Positions 14,501 through 23,639 of a stretch of 33,705 bases of DNA are shown piece by piece. The first letter of the stretch is position 1. Each line of letters starts with the position of its first letter. This DNA is from a virus. The DNA lies in the IMG/VR virus record IMGVR_UViG_3300032288_004250, positions 1 through 33,705 of that record; one strand, 5' to 3'. Both the position numbers and the translations under genes were made by a program. The notes under the pieces are model-generated. The model worked only from the letters and a program-made list of their open reading frames with translations. It was not told the origin of the DNA and searched no databases.

Positions 14501-17500
14501 ATGCGCCGGTCGAAGCCGTCCGCCTCGCGGAAGGCCTGTTCTTTGCCGATGTCTTTAGCCGTGCGGATCACGTCACCTTTGGCGATCCACTCGGCACCAA
14601 GGCGAAGCGCGCGCTCCTTCGCGACCTGCGCGATGGCAAGGCGCAATTCCGGCTTGGCTTGAAAGAGCGAGAACTTGGCCTCCATGCGGGCGGCAAAATC
14701 GCCGGGGCGGAGGCTGAACGTCTCGCCCTCGACCGGCTTCCCGTTCTCTTCGAGGATGCGAACTAGGTTTTCGTCAAAGATGACGTAGTTCCGCGTCGGT
14801 TTACCTTTCTCAAGCTGCTCCCGGTAGTTCCGGGCGATGGCTTCTTTCTTTTTCGGTGTGTTGTAAACACTTCGCATCATTTGAGCGACCGTCTTTTCCA
14901 CATCGTAGTTGTTCTGCTCAAAGACTTGCAGAAGCCTCGCATCCATCACATTCGCGGGGCGACTGCCGCCGTCTAGGTAGCGAATGCCGGGGATGCCGGA
15001 TTCAGCAAACGCTTTGCTTGTTGCCTCGCGATTACCTGATGGAAGCCCGAAAATATACAGCTTTTGCCCTTCAAGGTCTTGTGCGCGATCCCAAGAGTAA
15101 GCGGGACGGTTTTTGGCAATGTATTCACGCATGGCCGCCTTCACCTTCTCACTCTGATCTGACAGCGGCTTGTCCCAATCCAAGAACTGATCCCCGTCCG
15201 GCAGGAGTTCGACGGTGTAGAGGTTGCCTCCGCCACCTTCGGCTGTGTCGATCAGATAAATGGCCTCATCGGCTACCTCTTGGGTAATAATGCCGTCACG
15301 AAGCTCTGATTGAATTTCTCTTTTAGCGTCCAGTTTGTTTCCTTTATAGCCAAGTGTTCCTTTGGCTTTATAGGCTGCCTCTGCGCTCACGCTTGGGTAT
15401 TCTGCAATGAGTTTCCAAGCAGTAGCACCTAGACGTTTCTGATACTCTGCCGCAACCCCTTCGTTCTCAGCAAAGTAAAGCCCCCACCCGTAAGCCTGCG
15501 CGCCCTCGCCCGTGCCGATCTTGGCCGTCGTGAACTTATCGACCTTGTGCGGCGTGCCGTGATAGGCTCGAATGCTGAACGTGGTAGGGCCGACAAGCTG
15601 CGCGCCGTCCGGCATTTGGACGACCTTTGAGGCGTCAGCAGGAACGGCGCGAGACATCGAAAACGTCTCGCCATTCGGCCCCGGATTCTCGGGCGAATAG
15701 CCGGAAGTATCGACGGCCTCCGCCGCGATGGCGTCCGCTTCTTTGGCCGCGCCCGCGTCGTGTTCAAGCTGCGAACTGCCACCCGTCAGGGCATCAAAAA
15801 GCGCGTCGTATTCACCGCCAAGCTTACCCTCTTGGCGTGCTTTGGCGAGCTTCGAGGCCGTTTCGAGCAGGGCGCGGAACAGCTTACGGAAAGCATCGAG
15901 GATGGCGGTAAGTGCCGATTGCTCGCGGTCGTTCAGGTTCAGGCCGCGCGAGACAGCGCCAGGACCGATGCGCTTACCCTCCCGCATGCGTCCGAGGACA
16001 TCGGCCACAACCACACGACTGATGGCTTCCGTCAGCGCGCGAGGAGCCGTTTCCGATGAAGCGGCGATTTCGTCCCACGTCGAGCCTTCGAGGAAGGCTT
16101 CACCCGTGGCCGATTCAGCGAGCTGCACCCAGCGGACGCCCATCTCTTTCGTGAAGGCGCGACGTTCAAGGCCCGCCTTCCAGCGTCCTTCCGTGATTTC
16201 CTCCACGGCGGTCAAGAATGCGCGCTCGTTCCCGGCTGCATTGACGACGCTGCGCGATTGACCGTCTTGGACCGTGTTCCGGCCAAGGACCGCGATCCGT
16301 TCGACATCCTGGCGGAACTGCATGGCGCGCGCGCTGGCATCCTGCCCGCCAAAGACTTCGCCCGCAATCGCGCGAGCCTCCGCCATCGTCGCGCCCTTGA
16401 TGACGCCACCGGCAACCGCTGCCTCCATGGCCTGTTCGGGCGTCATGGCTCCCGCGTTGACGCGATCCGTCAGCGTTTCGGATTTGGGCCGGAACTCCAC
16501 GCGCTCGCCCTTGAGGAAGCCGGGAGTCGATCCAAGGAAGCTGTCGGCCAGCGAGGCCACAAGCTCAGCCTGTGCCCGCTCCATGTCGTTCATGGCAGCG
16601 GTCGCGACATCGCGGGCCTCTTCCCACGTTGCAAACTTGGCCGTCTTGCCGTCACTCGTCACCGTCCAGCCGTCCGCATCGCGCGCGAGGGTCGGCATAG
16701 CGCCGAGGCGTTCAAGCTCTGCCGTCGCGCTGGCGAGGTCGTTCTGGCGCTGACTCATGGCGTCCTGATATTCGGCGGCGACTTCGGGAGAACGACGGCC
16801 CCAGGACTCGCGAAGGATCGTTTGCGCCTGCGAGGTATTGCCCGCCTGCGCGGCTTCAATGATGGCGACGCGATCGGTTTCCACCACGCCAGCGGCCCCG
16901 AGTTGGTCGTTCCACGTCAGCAGCTCTTTCGCGCCGCGATACTCGTTCACGGACGCGGCCCCGATGCCCACAAGCGTCAGGGGAAGCAGTCCAATCGCCA
17001 CGTCGGCGCGGCCCTTCCAGAAGTCGCGTGCCTCCGCCGCCGCATCAAAGCCGGGAGCGTCCACTCGCAGGGCTTCAATGATGGCAGGCGTTGCGATGTC
17101 CTGCGCGGCTTCGACGACGTTCTCAGACGCGAACGAGACGCCACCGCGAGCCAATGCGCGCGTGGCAAGCTGCCGCGTGAACGGTTGCGAAACGAGGCTC
17201 TTGATACCGGGCAGCTTGTCGAGTGCCTTCACGCCCACGTAATCAAGCGCCGTTTGAACCGCAGCGGAAACGCCCGCGACGAGCTTCTTGTCCGCGCTGG
17301 TCATCTGCGGATATTTCAGGCTCAAGTCATTGTATTCGATATTGGAATACGCATTCAGCAGCATAGGGGCCGCAAAGCCGCGCGTTGCTGCCATGAGGCC
17401 CAGCGCCGCGCCACTGGTGCCAATCGTCGAGGCAAAGACGTTCGGGATAGGGTCGGCGGTTTCGCCGATGGAGCGAATTTCATTCGAGACGCGCAGGCGC

Positions 17501-18732
17501 TTCAATTCGCGGTCCTTGGCGTCACGGATGAGCTTTTGAGCGTCGGCATCCAGCGTGACAATGTTTCGATCATCGGCCATCGCAAAGCCGCCAGCGCCCG
17601 CAGGGCCAGCGCCAGAGGCCGAGGCCTCCGTTGCCATGCTGTAGGAGATAGCTTCACGAACATACTTTCGCGCCTGTTCGGGCGTTTTGATTTCCGTTCC
17701 CGAGAAGCGGACGCCCTGCGATCCATCAAAGAGGCCTTGCTTGATGTTGTTTTCTGAAACGGACTCGATTTTGCGTTCGATGTCGGCAGCGGTAAAGGCG
17801 GCGTTGCTGGCAATGCGCGCCGCTGCCTCGCCGGTCTGTTGAAAGAATTTCCCCTCGCGATACTGCCCAAGCGTCAGGATTTCCGCGAACGACTTAGCGG
17901 CCTGCGAGCCTTGATTCTCTCCGCCCTTGGCCTCCTTGACCTTCTCGCCGCCCTTTTCGGCCTGCATGCGCAGAGCCGCCAGCACAAGACGGCGCTCCGT
18001 TCCGGGCAGGTCGAGCAACCGTTCATTCAGCGGCCCGAGGTCAACTTGCCCGCCGTCCATGTCGGACGCGATGGCGTCGGAAAACTCGCGGATGAAACCC
18101 GCGTGCTTGCTCATGATGGCCTGTGTCTGCTCGTAGGCCGAAAGGAACGCCTTGGCGTCAATTTCATTGTCGGTGTTGCCCGCCGCCAGCGCGCGGACTT
18201 CGGCCAGCTTTTCGAGGCTCCCCATGCCCTCGACGGCAGCGCGGAACCCTTCGTTTAGGGAACGCTCCTGCACGTCGCGCGTGGCCTTCTGGCCCTTCGC
18301 GATCTTGGCGGCGTGCTGGTAAAAGGCCGCATCTTCGAGGCCCGGTTCAGCGCCGGACTTGGCCGCGAAGTCATCACGAAAGAACGGGAAGGCGCGCGAA
18401 ACTTCCTCTGCCGTCTTGCCATACTGGCGAGCCAGAAAGGCCGTATTGACGACCCGCGCCCGGTCGGCATCGGGATTTGCCGAAAGACGTAGGCCAGTCG
18501 AGAACGACGGCGAGGCGGCATCGACGTTCTTGAGGTCGTCGAACAGGGAAAAGTAGCGATCTTCACCTTCGCGGCGTTGCTGTTCGGCGGTCGGGAAATC
18601 GGGTAAACCGTATTCGCGTTGCTGCTCCCGATACCGGCGCAGCACGTCAGCGGCACGCGCTTGGTTCTCGGGCGTCATGGCGTCGATGCCTTGCGCCAGC
18701 GCGAAGGCTTCACTCTCAAGGATTTGGGGCAT
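11512..18732 (-). CDS. Giant 2406-residue polyvalent/internal virion protein with ART-like domain
   Basis: This is the largest gene, in the place where T7-type phages encode the ejected internal core proteins. Residues 1-420 are mostly helical. About 430-560 holds hydrophobic stretches (ASTIGTSGAALGLMAATRGF, then KLVAGVSAAVQTALDY) that could cross a membrane. About 1050-1325 is an ADP-ribosyltransferase-like domain of the polyvalent-protein type (AYHGTPHKVDKF, GTGEGAQAYGWGLYFAENE, ending NYVIFDENLVRILEENGK). About 1400-1800 is rich in charged helices. About 2090-2330 has several hydrophobic helices (MALLGKAGTLAIQSTQLAAS, VMVSLLMAAAGVVIRNAW) typical of large polyvalent protein-associated C-terminal domains. 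The likely role is injection with the DNA, with the ART-like domain modifying host targets; this is inference. It overlaps the preceding gene by 17 bases. Confidence 0.8.
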   Translation of the reverse strand: MPQILESEAFALAQGIDAMTPENQARAADVLRRYREQQREYGLPDFPTAEQQRREGEDRYFSLFDDLKNVDAASPSFSTGLRLSANPDADRARVVNTAFLARQYGKTAEEVSRAFPFFRDDFAAKSGAEPGLEDAAFYQHAAKIAKGQKATRDVQERSLNEGFRAAVEGMGSLEKLAEVRALAAGNTDNEIDAKAFLSAYEQTQAIMSKHAGFIREFSDAIASDMDGGQVDLGPLNERLLDLPGTERRLVLAALRMQAEKGGEKVKEAKGGENQGSQAAKSFAEILTLGQYREGKFFQQTGEAAARIASNAAFTAADIERKIESVSENNIKQGLFDGSQGVRFSGTEIKTPEQARKYVREAISYSMATEASASGAGPAGAGGFAMADDRNIVTLDADAQKLIRDAKDRELKRLRVSNEIRSIGETADPIPNVFASTIGTSGAALGLMAATRGFAAPMLLNAYSNIEYNDLSLKYPQMTSADKKLVAGVSAAVQTALDYVGVKALDKLPGIKSLVSQPFTRQLATRALARGGVSFASENVVEAAQDIATPAIIEALRVDAPGFDAAAEARDFWKGRADVAIGLLPLTLVGIGAASVNEYRGAKELLTWNDQLGAAGVVETDRVAIIEAAQAGNTSQAQTILRESWGRRSPEVAAEYQDAMSQRQNDLASATAELERLGAMPTLARDADGWTVTSDGKTAKFATWEEARDVATAAMNDMERAQAELVASLADSFLGSTPGFLKGERVEFRPKSETLTDRVNAGAMTPEQAMEAAVAGGVIKGATMAEARAIAGEVFGGQDASARAMQFRQDVERIAVLGRNTVQDGQSRSVVNAAGNERAFLTAVEEITEGRWKAGLERRAFTKEMGVRWVQLAESATGEAFLEGSTWDEIAASSETAPRALTEAISRVVVADVLGRMREGKRIGPGAVSRGLNLNDREQSALTAILDAFRKLFRALLETASKLAKARQEGKLGGEYDALFDALTGGSSQLEHDAGAAKEADAIAAEAVDTSGYSPENPGPNGETFSMSRAVPADASKVVQMPDGAQLVGPTTFSIRAYHGTPHKVDKFTTAKIGTGEGAQAYGWGLYFAENEGVAAEYQKRLGATAWKLIAEYPSVSAEAAYKAKGTLGYKGNKLDAKREIQSELRDGIITQEVADEAIYLIDTAEGGGGNLYTVELLPDGDQFLDWDKPLSDQSEKVKAAMREYIAKNRPAYSWDRAQDLEGQKLYIFGLPSGNREATSKAFAESGIPGIRYLDGGSRPANVMDARLLQVFEQNNYDVEKTVAQMMRSVYNTPKKKEAIARNYREQLEKGKPTRNYVIFDENLVRILEENGKPVEGETFSLRPGDFAARMEAKFSLFQAKPELRLAIAQVAKERALRLGAEWIAKGDVIRTAKDIGKEQAFREADGFDRRMTAYLDGLFESARQTLEFEPSALEGDPLVAAMLDEGKLMSRSTAVKNGVKNLDEYDGVPWLPPAWYSKGAGITPGKMAKALHDGPQDQGGPLRGDSAQELWDSLAEVIASTRKDKAAHREAVQAYKDAQKVAKAEAKAEAEAWANQARETAGSPKAQRDMLKAALRTLDGILAAAPPEVRARVGGYVKLAGLATDEAMLAEIERRIDKMNRELEKYLKKEAVREIEKLFKKARPDMEAGKKGKGKDADMHALFAAAEAAADMDALAVAGRLADLDARIASGELTPEQEVLAVTERGLVELVGDLKNADSGRAFSALDSLRDIYQGAWLKWKLAEIERKERRAGMRQDFIVATGKAGLKPERDAADNEAKEAVGRLKGSWLSLSSLHQVLSYVFGLKSSRVDALVDAEREASSKYEDESQKLGDEVEALFSEMGGGSVLEGERLRYRLAQRTIKTDKGELSQLEAIQALLMWRQEDGKRHMEGTRNENNEVTSKWSYDQAWIDEIEAALTPEARRVMAFISERYAAEWATLNPLYRARYGVNMPHHDAYAPITVTPAQTKAGEVVDPVTGSAVSGGSILTPGSLRTRSRNAIAEPEFRDALQTLILHNRQIAYWKAYYDLAVEMNAVLGNREVLNAVHASGGKNASSALRQWVDAIAQGGFRDASNQLAFNRGIANMAQNAATMALLGKAGTLAIQSTQLAASALLIPTGSFVLRFGKLLAGRLGWRDAIKSDFIQRRYKAAPAIVRQALDNLSGAQNPSAAKYYATQLGKLLSGADAFFTAGSYAILLDYHRGQGRAAGMTGAELDAYAHREAERGVEQVAQPTRMATRSLWEVTAMHPALKSVFAYSSEARQKIAYLGWSLLNAKKDPQAAGRTVMVSLLMAAAGVVIRNAWKDMKGDDDEEKWSLPRISGAMLYGMVSGIPLIGDMFGESGQFSAVKYAAFSAQDIAEGDGDLKDWWNVFQAAGLFSSDIAAIVALANAGVDAAKVIEATQTGQ

Positions 18733-20221
18733 GCTTTTTCAGGATGTCGTCGAGGTTAGGCGGCGTCGATCCTGTGTTTTCAGGAAGGAGCAGCAGGGCA
18801 GCGGGCAAGACTTCGGAGGCAGCGCGGGAATTGATAGGCGCGCGGGCCAGTGAGGAGATGCGGGAAAAGACTTCTTCGGAGGTCTTGAGCGTTCCGGCCT
18901 TCACTTCGCGCGTGATCGTCTCTTTGATTTCGGCGACCTTGCGCAGTACTTCCGTTTTCTTGGCCGCATCCTCCTCGAAAACCGGCTCTTCCTGCGCGGG
19001 TTGCTGCGCTTCCTTGACGCCAAAAAGGCCGTCGCGTTTGAAGAACAAGCCCTCCTTTTTGCGGTAAAGCGGCTTGCCGGTTTCGTCCGTTTTGGCGACC
19101 TTGAAGGCTCCAAGTAGCTGTTCGTCAAAAGCCGCAGAATCGAGCGCCTGAAAGGCCTCCGTCGTGCGAACTGCCTCCATGCCGCCAGAAGCAAAACGCG
19201 CATCGTAGAGGCTGCGCAGGTGTTCGAGATGCGGCCCGCTGAAATTGGCTTCAAGGAAGGCCTCATACTTGGCGCGCTCCAACGGCGCGGCATTCGACGG
19301 CATCGAGCCAATGGCGGTGATTTGACGCTGAAAAAGCTCCTCGTCGTTTGAGGGCTGCGAGGTCGCGAGCGTGACAAGCTCCTGCCGGTCGAGGTCCGTC
19401 AAGGAGGCGTCGGCCTTGAGTTCATCGGGAGAGGGCAAATCACCAACGCCGATGCGACGGCGGAATGTGTTGAAGCTCTCCGTCCGGTTTTGCTGCTCCT
19501 GACGGTCGGCCATTTCGTTAATCTTGAACCGTTGCAGTTCAGAAATGCGGGAAGCCTTTACGCCTTCGTCGGCCAACTCTCGCGCCATCGCGGGGTTGGT
19601 TTTTGTCATCATCGACAAATCCTCAAAGTCTTTTTCTGCCGTCTTAGTCTTGAAGGCGCGTTTTACATCCTGCCGCATTGCCTCCGCTTGTTCGGGAAAG
19701 ATCGTGCCGGAAGTCTCCAAGAGCGTGATTGCCCCAAGGGCGCGGTCGGCATCGTCGTTCTCAATCGCGGCATTGATGGAGTTTTGCCCAGCCTGCAAGG
19801 CGCGCGCGGCGGTCTGCTTCAAGGCCTGCTCTTGGACGCGGCCCGTCTGCATGGTAGCCCAGCGGCCCACACCCTGCGCGAGCGAGAGACGACCATCCGC
19901 CGAAAGCTGGCGCTGCCCGTTGCGCTTTTCGAGTTCGGCGCTAATGCGCCGCCACTCGGGAAGCCATGTTTTTTCGTTCGTGTTTTTGGCCTGGAAAACC
20001 GCAAAGTCATTCGCGGCCTTCTGCATGTCCTGTTCCGCTTCGAGCAGTTCGCGGGCGTCGTTGACTCGCGTGTACTCCGCAAACACACGGGCACCACTGG
20101 CCCCGAGGCTCATCAAACCGCGCCCGATGTCATCGGTAGGAGCGGCGACGCGGGCCGTTTCCAGCGGTTGAACGCCGGATTCGAGAAAGGCAGTCTGGCC
20201 GTCACGGTAGCGAGTGCTCAT
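18716..20221 (-). CDS. Internal virion protein (501 residues, T7 gp15-position)
   Basis: The protein is almost entirely charged helix with coiled-coil character (ELLEAEQDMQKAANDFAVFQ, REVKAGTLKTSEEVFSRIS), begins MSTRYRDGQTAFLESGVQPLE and has an acidic patch near EEPVFEEDAAKK. It lies between a gp14-like protein and the giant core protein, the position of the second internal core protein in T7-type podoviruses. Such proteins form a tube for DNA and protein ejection. The assignment rests on gene order and composition, not on a motif. Its end overlaps the giant gene by 17 bases. Confidence 0.7.
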   Translation of the reverse strand: MSTRYRDGQTAFLESGVQPLETARVAAPTDDIGRGLMSLGASGARVFAEYTRVNDARELLEAEQDMQKAANDFAVFQAKNTNEKTWLPEWRRISAELEKRNGQRQLSADGRLSLAQGVGRWATMQTGRVQEQALKQTAARALQAGQNSINAAIENDDADRALGAITLLETSGTIFPEQAEAMRQDVKRAFKTKTAEKDFEDLSMMTKTNPAMARELADEGVKASRISELQRFKINEMADRQEQQNRTESFNTFRRRIGVGDLPSPDELKADASLTDLDRQELVTLATSQPSNDEELFQRQITAIGSMPSNAAPLERAKYEAFLEANFSGPHLEHLRSLYDARFASGGMEAVRTTEAFQALDSAAFDEQLLGAFKVAKTDETGKPLYRKKEGLFFKRDGLFGVKEAQQPAQEEPVFEEDAAKKTEVLRKVAEIKETITREVKAGTLKTSEEVFSRISSLARAPINSRAASEVLPAALLLLPENTGSTPPNLDDILKKHAPNP

Positions 20222-20445
20222 AGCTTATGCGGTTTTCTTTGCAGGGATCGCCTTTTTTTGCGCTCGCTTTGCTCAATGATTAACTCAAGCAACCCAGCGT
20301 TTGTACACTCAATGCGGCGCTTAGGAGGTTCGGGCGCTTTGGGAATTTTTGGATAAGGGGAAAAAGGAAATGGAGTTCCAGGGATTGGCGCTGGGTCCAT
20401 TACCCATTTATAAACAGCGGCATAAAGTCTTTTCAGTAGTGTCAT
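20218..20445 (-). CDS. Hypothetical 75-residue proline-rich basic protein
   Basis: The product has a short amphipathic N-terminus (MTLLKRLYAAVYKWVMD), a proline-rich centre (PAPIPGTPFPFSPYPKIPK) and a very basic end (SERKKRRSLQRKPHKL). It overlaps both neighbours by four bases, so it is coupled within the internal virion protein operon. This suggests a minor virion or assembly component; no family is known to me. Confidence 0.6.
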   Translation of the reverse strand: MTLLKRLYAAVYKWVMDPAPIPGTPFPFSPYPKIPKAPEPPKRRIECTNAGLLELIIEQSERKKRRSLQRKPHKL

Positions 20446-20954
20446 GGAAGTTTTGCGGTGGATTGTTTGCGCGGATAATCGCGTGCTACTCCATACCCCA
20501 TTTGTGCGAGATTTCCAATTCCCTCGATAAGCAGGCCGGTCCCGCGTTGCTTGAGTCCTGCGACGCTTGAGGCTGCGCCGTAGCGGGCATTTGTGGCTTG
20601 GTTGGTCAGCGCGCGGGTCGTGAGGTCGCCGCCATACTGCGCGTCTGAAAGCTCGCGCTGTTGCAGCGTCAGCGTTTCGGCCATGATGGAGAGCGGCGAA
20701 CCTCCGCCCGTGCCGCTCAGTGCCATGCGGGCCGCCTGTGTGGCGCGTGCCCCGGCCTGATTCTTGGCTGTGCGGCGCTGATTCTCGGCAAGCTCGATTT
20801 GCTTCCGCTTGGCCTCATCCTCTGCCGCGCGCGCCTGCATGTCGCCCTCGATCTTGGCGGCCTGCTGTTGCTGGCGGTTGGCGTAAAGGCTCATGCCCAG
20901 GCCCCCGATGGAGGCGGCGGCGCTTAGTCCTGCAAAAATGGGTGCAAATGCCAT
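20442..20954 (-). CDS. gp14-like internal virion protein
   Basis: The 170-residue protein has a glycine/alanine-rich hydrophobic N-terminus (FAPIFAGLSAAASIGGLGMS), then a Gln-rich coiled helix (YANRQQQQAAKIEGDMQARA), with RRTAKNQAGARATQAARMA and a C-terminal helix. This is the usual look of the smallest internal core protein of podoviruses (T7 gp14 position), thought to form a pore in the outer membrane during ejection. It sits right after tail tubular protein B. The start has GGAGG about 11 bases ahead and AAACC directly before ATG. Confidence 0.75.
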   Translation of the reverse strand: MAFAPIFAGLSAAASIGGLGMSLYANRQQQQAAKIEGDMQARAAEDEAKRKQIELAENQRRTAKNQAGARATQAARMALSGTGGGSPLSIMAETLTLQQRELSDAQYGGDLTTRALTNQATNARYGAASSVAGLKQRGTGLLIEGIGNLAQMGYGVARDYPRKQSTAKLP

Positions 20955-20957
20955 GGT

Positions 20958-23639
20958 TTATCTTCCCTCCACTTCATGAATCAAAATGTAAGCCAGCAAG
21001 TTAAAAGGCACGGGATCGGCGCTGCGGAATTGCAGCTCGATGGAGTCCTCCCAATCTGCCGGAACGTGGCTAGAAATGCGCGTCGTCCTGACCGTGAGCG
21101 CCGGTTCGTCGGCCTGCTCGCGCTCGTAGGGGGACGAGTAGTCTAGCGCCGTCCAGTCGCCGCCCGTGCGGAACTCGCCCCCAATGGAGTTGTAGAGGCA
21201 GGCAATGAGCCGGTTCGGACGCCAGCGCCGCCCCTGCCCGGTGCCGTCATCCAGCACGACTTCTAGGCGCATCGGTCGAAGCGTGGCCTCGTAGGCAAGG
21301 CCCACAATGGCCGACGTGGCAGCGGTCGAGAGCGTGACGGCTCCCGAGGAAACCGTTTTCGTCTCGATCCGGGCACCATCCGCCCAAATCTTGACTTGCT
21401 TCCCTTCGAGGTGCGAAAGCCCCGTGATGGACGTTCCCGAGGGCGTGACCTTGAGGCCCGAGTCCACATAGAAGAAATCACTCGCGGTGTCGAAATCGAA
21501 ATCTTGCGCGGTCGGATAGAACCTTTCGACGTTCCGAACCGTCGCGCCGTTGATGGTCCGGCGCACCACAAACCAAACTTCATCCCGTCCGTTGTCGCCG
21601 TAGATGGTCGCGACGCTCTCGAAATAGCCATCCGTGACGTGGCGATGCCATGCCGTGACGTTCTGGCGTCGGTCGTAGGTGAAGCCGCAAAGTTCCCCGT
21701 CGCCATTGACGGCCCAAAGGACCGAATCGGGCATGGCCGCAAAGTCCATATCTACAAGGCCCGAAGCGCCCAGGTGTTCGGCAAATTGCAGCACGTCAGA
21801 CCCGCTCCAAGCGTCGCGGCTGAAATCGTAATTGAACTCATGGAGGCGGCGCGCACTTCGAGGGCACCAGAACAAGGCGTCGTTGACCATCTGCGGCGCA
21901 AGCGGCGCGGAGCCGTTCCGGGTCGTCAGGCGGGCGCGCATGTTGTCGGCAGTCAGGACGGAATCAGATTCGCCGCTGTTGATGATCCATTCCTCCCCGG
22001 TCGTGCCGATGACGAGATTCCGGCCAAGCGAGGCCATCCACTCGATTTGATTTGTCTCGACGCTTGAAAGCGTGATGTCGATACCGTCGTCATCTTCCGG
22101 GCCGGTGAAGAAGTTATAGAAGTCATCGACGCGGCTAGACCATGCCCGCGAGGCGTCGCCCGACACACCAGCGAACCAAAGGCGCGCCTCATGGAAGGCC
22201 ACGGCGCGCGGGTAGCTCGCCCCGAAGGCACCGCGATACCAGTTTCGGTTATCGGTCGTCAGAATCTCGCAGGGCGCAAAAGTGATGTCTGGCAGCACAA
22301 AGGAGGCCGTGACCTCCGTGCTGGAAACAAACGAGTCCACGCGAACCAGCGCCGTCACAACGCCGGTTGTGGCCTCGATCAAAAAGCCTTGGTCGCGCGC
22401 CGTCGAGGTGATGCCAGGCTCCCACCGAATGCGGTAATAGCCGCCCGTCGAGGGGCCGTTGTAGGTCGAGGCAATGTTGCCGTCTGCCGGGTTCTTGAAG
22501 CCCCAATGGCGAACGCGGTCCCAAGTGCTGCGGTCAGGGCTGAACTCAAGGTAAAGCTCTCCCTTGACGCCACCGTTCAGATAGCCGGAATAATTGGTCG
22601 TCGTGATGGTCGAGCGAATGAGCGCGTCGCCCGCAATGAACATCGGCTCCGTGACGTGCGTAACTCCCGCCGTGTGGTTCGTGGACAGGAAAAGCGAACG
22701 CTTTGAGCACCCTACGTCGATGCGGAAATACGTCCCTTCATCGGCAGCAGAAAAGGTCGCGGCGCTGGCAAAGAGGCGAAGGTTGGAGTCACCGACCGCC
22801 AGCCAGTAGGTAGCCCAAGACCCGGAACCACCCGGGCGCGGATTGGCATTGTAGCCTGAACCTGCAATTAGGGCCGCCGTCGAGAGAATGCAGACATATC
22901 GCACGCCCGCCACGTCCACCATATCGGCAGTGTCGTGGTCGTCGTCGCGCGCCCACGGGCCGCGAGGTTTGACTGCTTTCCAGCGCGAGGCCGCTAGATC
23001 GGTCGCGAATGTGCCGGACGTGTGGCCCGTTGCGCACATATAGAGCAAGCCGCTTTGAAGCCGGACCTGCCCGACCGTGTAAACCGTCCCGGTCGCCCAC
23101 GCGGTAACGCCCGGCTGAATCCTAATCGTCGTCGTCGTATCATTGATGTCCGACATGGGCGGAAAGTCGAACGGGAACTCTTCGAGCGTCCAGCTTGTTT
23201 CCGAATTGCGCGAAAGACGGCGCGGCGCATGCGACGGATGCACAAGGAACATCACGTCGTTGATCTGGCAGAACTGCACCGCTTGAAGCTGCGCCGCCGT
23301 GTAGGGGGATGCGATTTCCACAGGCGTTCCGCTGGTTATGCGCGTCATGGCGGAGCCGCCTTTCCAGAAGCGCATATAGGTGTGCCCCATCTCGATAACG
23401 TAGTTAGTCGAGGTCGAACGCTTGAAGGGAATCAGGCGCGTTGCCGTCGAGGAGGTCTTGACGGCCCCGCCATATTGCAGGCCCGGACGCTTGAACGCTC
23501 CGCCGTAGGGCCGCACGACACAGTTTTGCAGCTCGCGGCAACCGTCACGGTAAATGGCTGCGTCTGGCCGGGAGTCGAGCAGTTGCGAAAGCTCGCCGCC
23601 GTTGAAGGAAGCCTGAAAGGTTCGGGTTGCGATGCTCAT
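20958..23639 (-). CDS. Tail tubular protein B (nozzle)
   Basis: The 893-residue protein forms the distal tail nozzle of a short-tailed phage. The opening MSIATRTFQASFNGGELS, then YRDGCRELQNCVVRPYGGAFKRPGLQY and TRLIPFKRSTSTNYVIEMG, is the family signature, followed by FCQINDVMFLVHPSHAPRRL. Beta-rich insertions (about 170-460) make it long compared with T7 gp12 (794). Later segments (VETNQIEWMASLGRNLVIGT, EEWIINSG) match the conserved propeller part. It overlaps tail tubular protein A by four bases (ATGA). Confidence 0.9.
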   Translation of the reverse strand: MSIATRTFQASFNGGELSQLLDSRPDAAIYRDGCRELQNCVVRPYGGAFKRPGLQYGGAVKTSSTATRLIPFKRSTSTNYVIEMGHTYMRFWKGGSAMTRITSGTPVEIASPYTAAQLQAVQFCQINDVMFLVHPSHAPRRLSRNSETSWTLEEFPFDFPPMSDINDTTTTIRIQPGVTAWATGTVYTVGQVRLQSGLLYMCATGHTSGTFATDLAASRWKAVKPRGPWARDDDHDTADMVDVAGVRYVCILSTAALIAGSGYNANPRPGGSGSWATYWLAVGDSNLRLFASAATFSAADEGTYFRIDVGCSKRSLFLSTNHTAGVTHVTEPMFIAGDALIRSTITTTNYSGYLNGGVKGELYLEFSPDRSTWDRVRHWGFKNPADGNIASTYNGPSTGGYYRIRWEPGITSTARDQGFLIEATTGVVTALVRVDSFVSSTEVTASFVLPDITFAPCEILTTDNRNWYRGAFGASYPRAVAFHEARLWFAGVSGDASRAWSSRVDDFYNFFTGPEDDDGIDITLSSVETNQIEWMASLGRNLVIGTTGEEWIINSGESDSVLTADNMRARLTTRNGSAPLAPQMVNDALFWCPRSARRLHEFNYDFSRDAWSGSDVLQFAEHLGASGLVDMDFAAMPDSVLWAVNGDGELCGFTYDRRQNVTAWHRHVTDGYFESVATIYGDNGRDEVWFVVRRTINGATVRNVERFYPTAQDFDFDTASDFFYVDSGLKVTPSGTSITGLSHLEGKQVKIWADGARIETKTVSSGAVTLSTAATSAIVGLAYEATLRPMRLEVVLDDGTGQGRRWRPNRLIACLYNSIGGEFRTGGDWTALDYSSPYEREQADEPALTVRTTRISSHVPADWEDSIELQFRSADPVPFNLLAYILIHEVEGR

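Noticed and set aside
16258-17757. Plus-strand frame of about 500 codons opposite the giant virion gene, and a similar one at 12700-14196
   Set aside because: These are antisense shadows caused by high GC at codon third positions of the minus-strand gene. They have no start signal and no domain.
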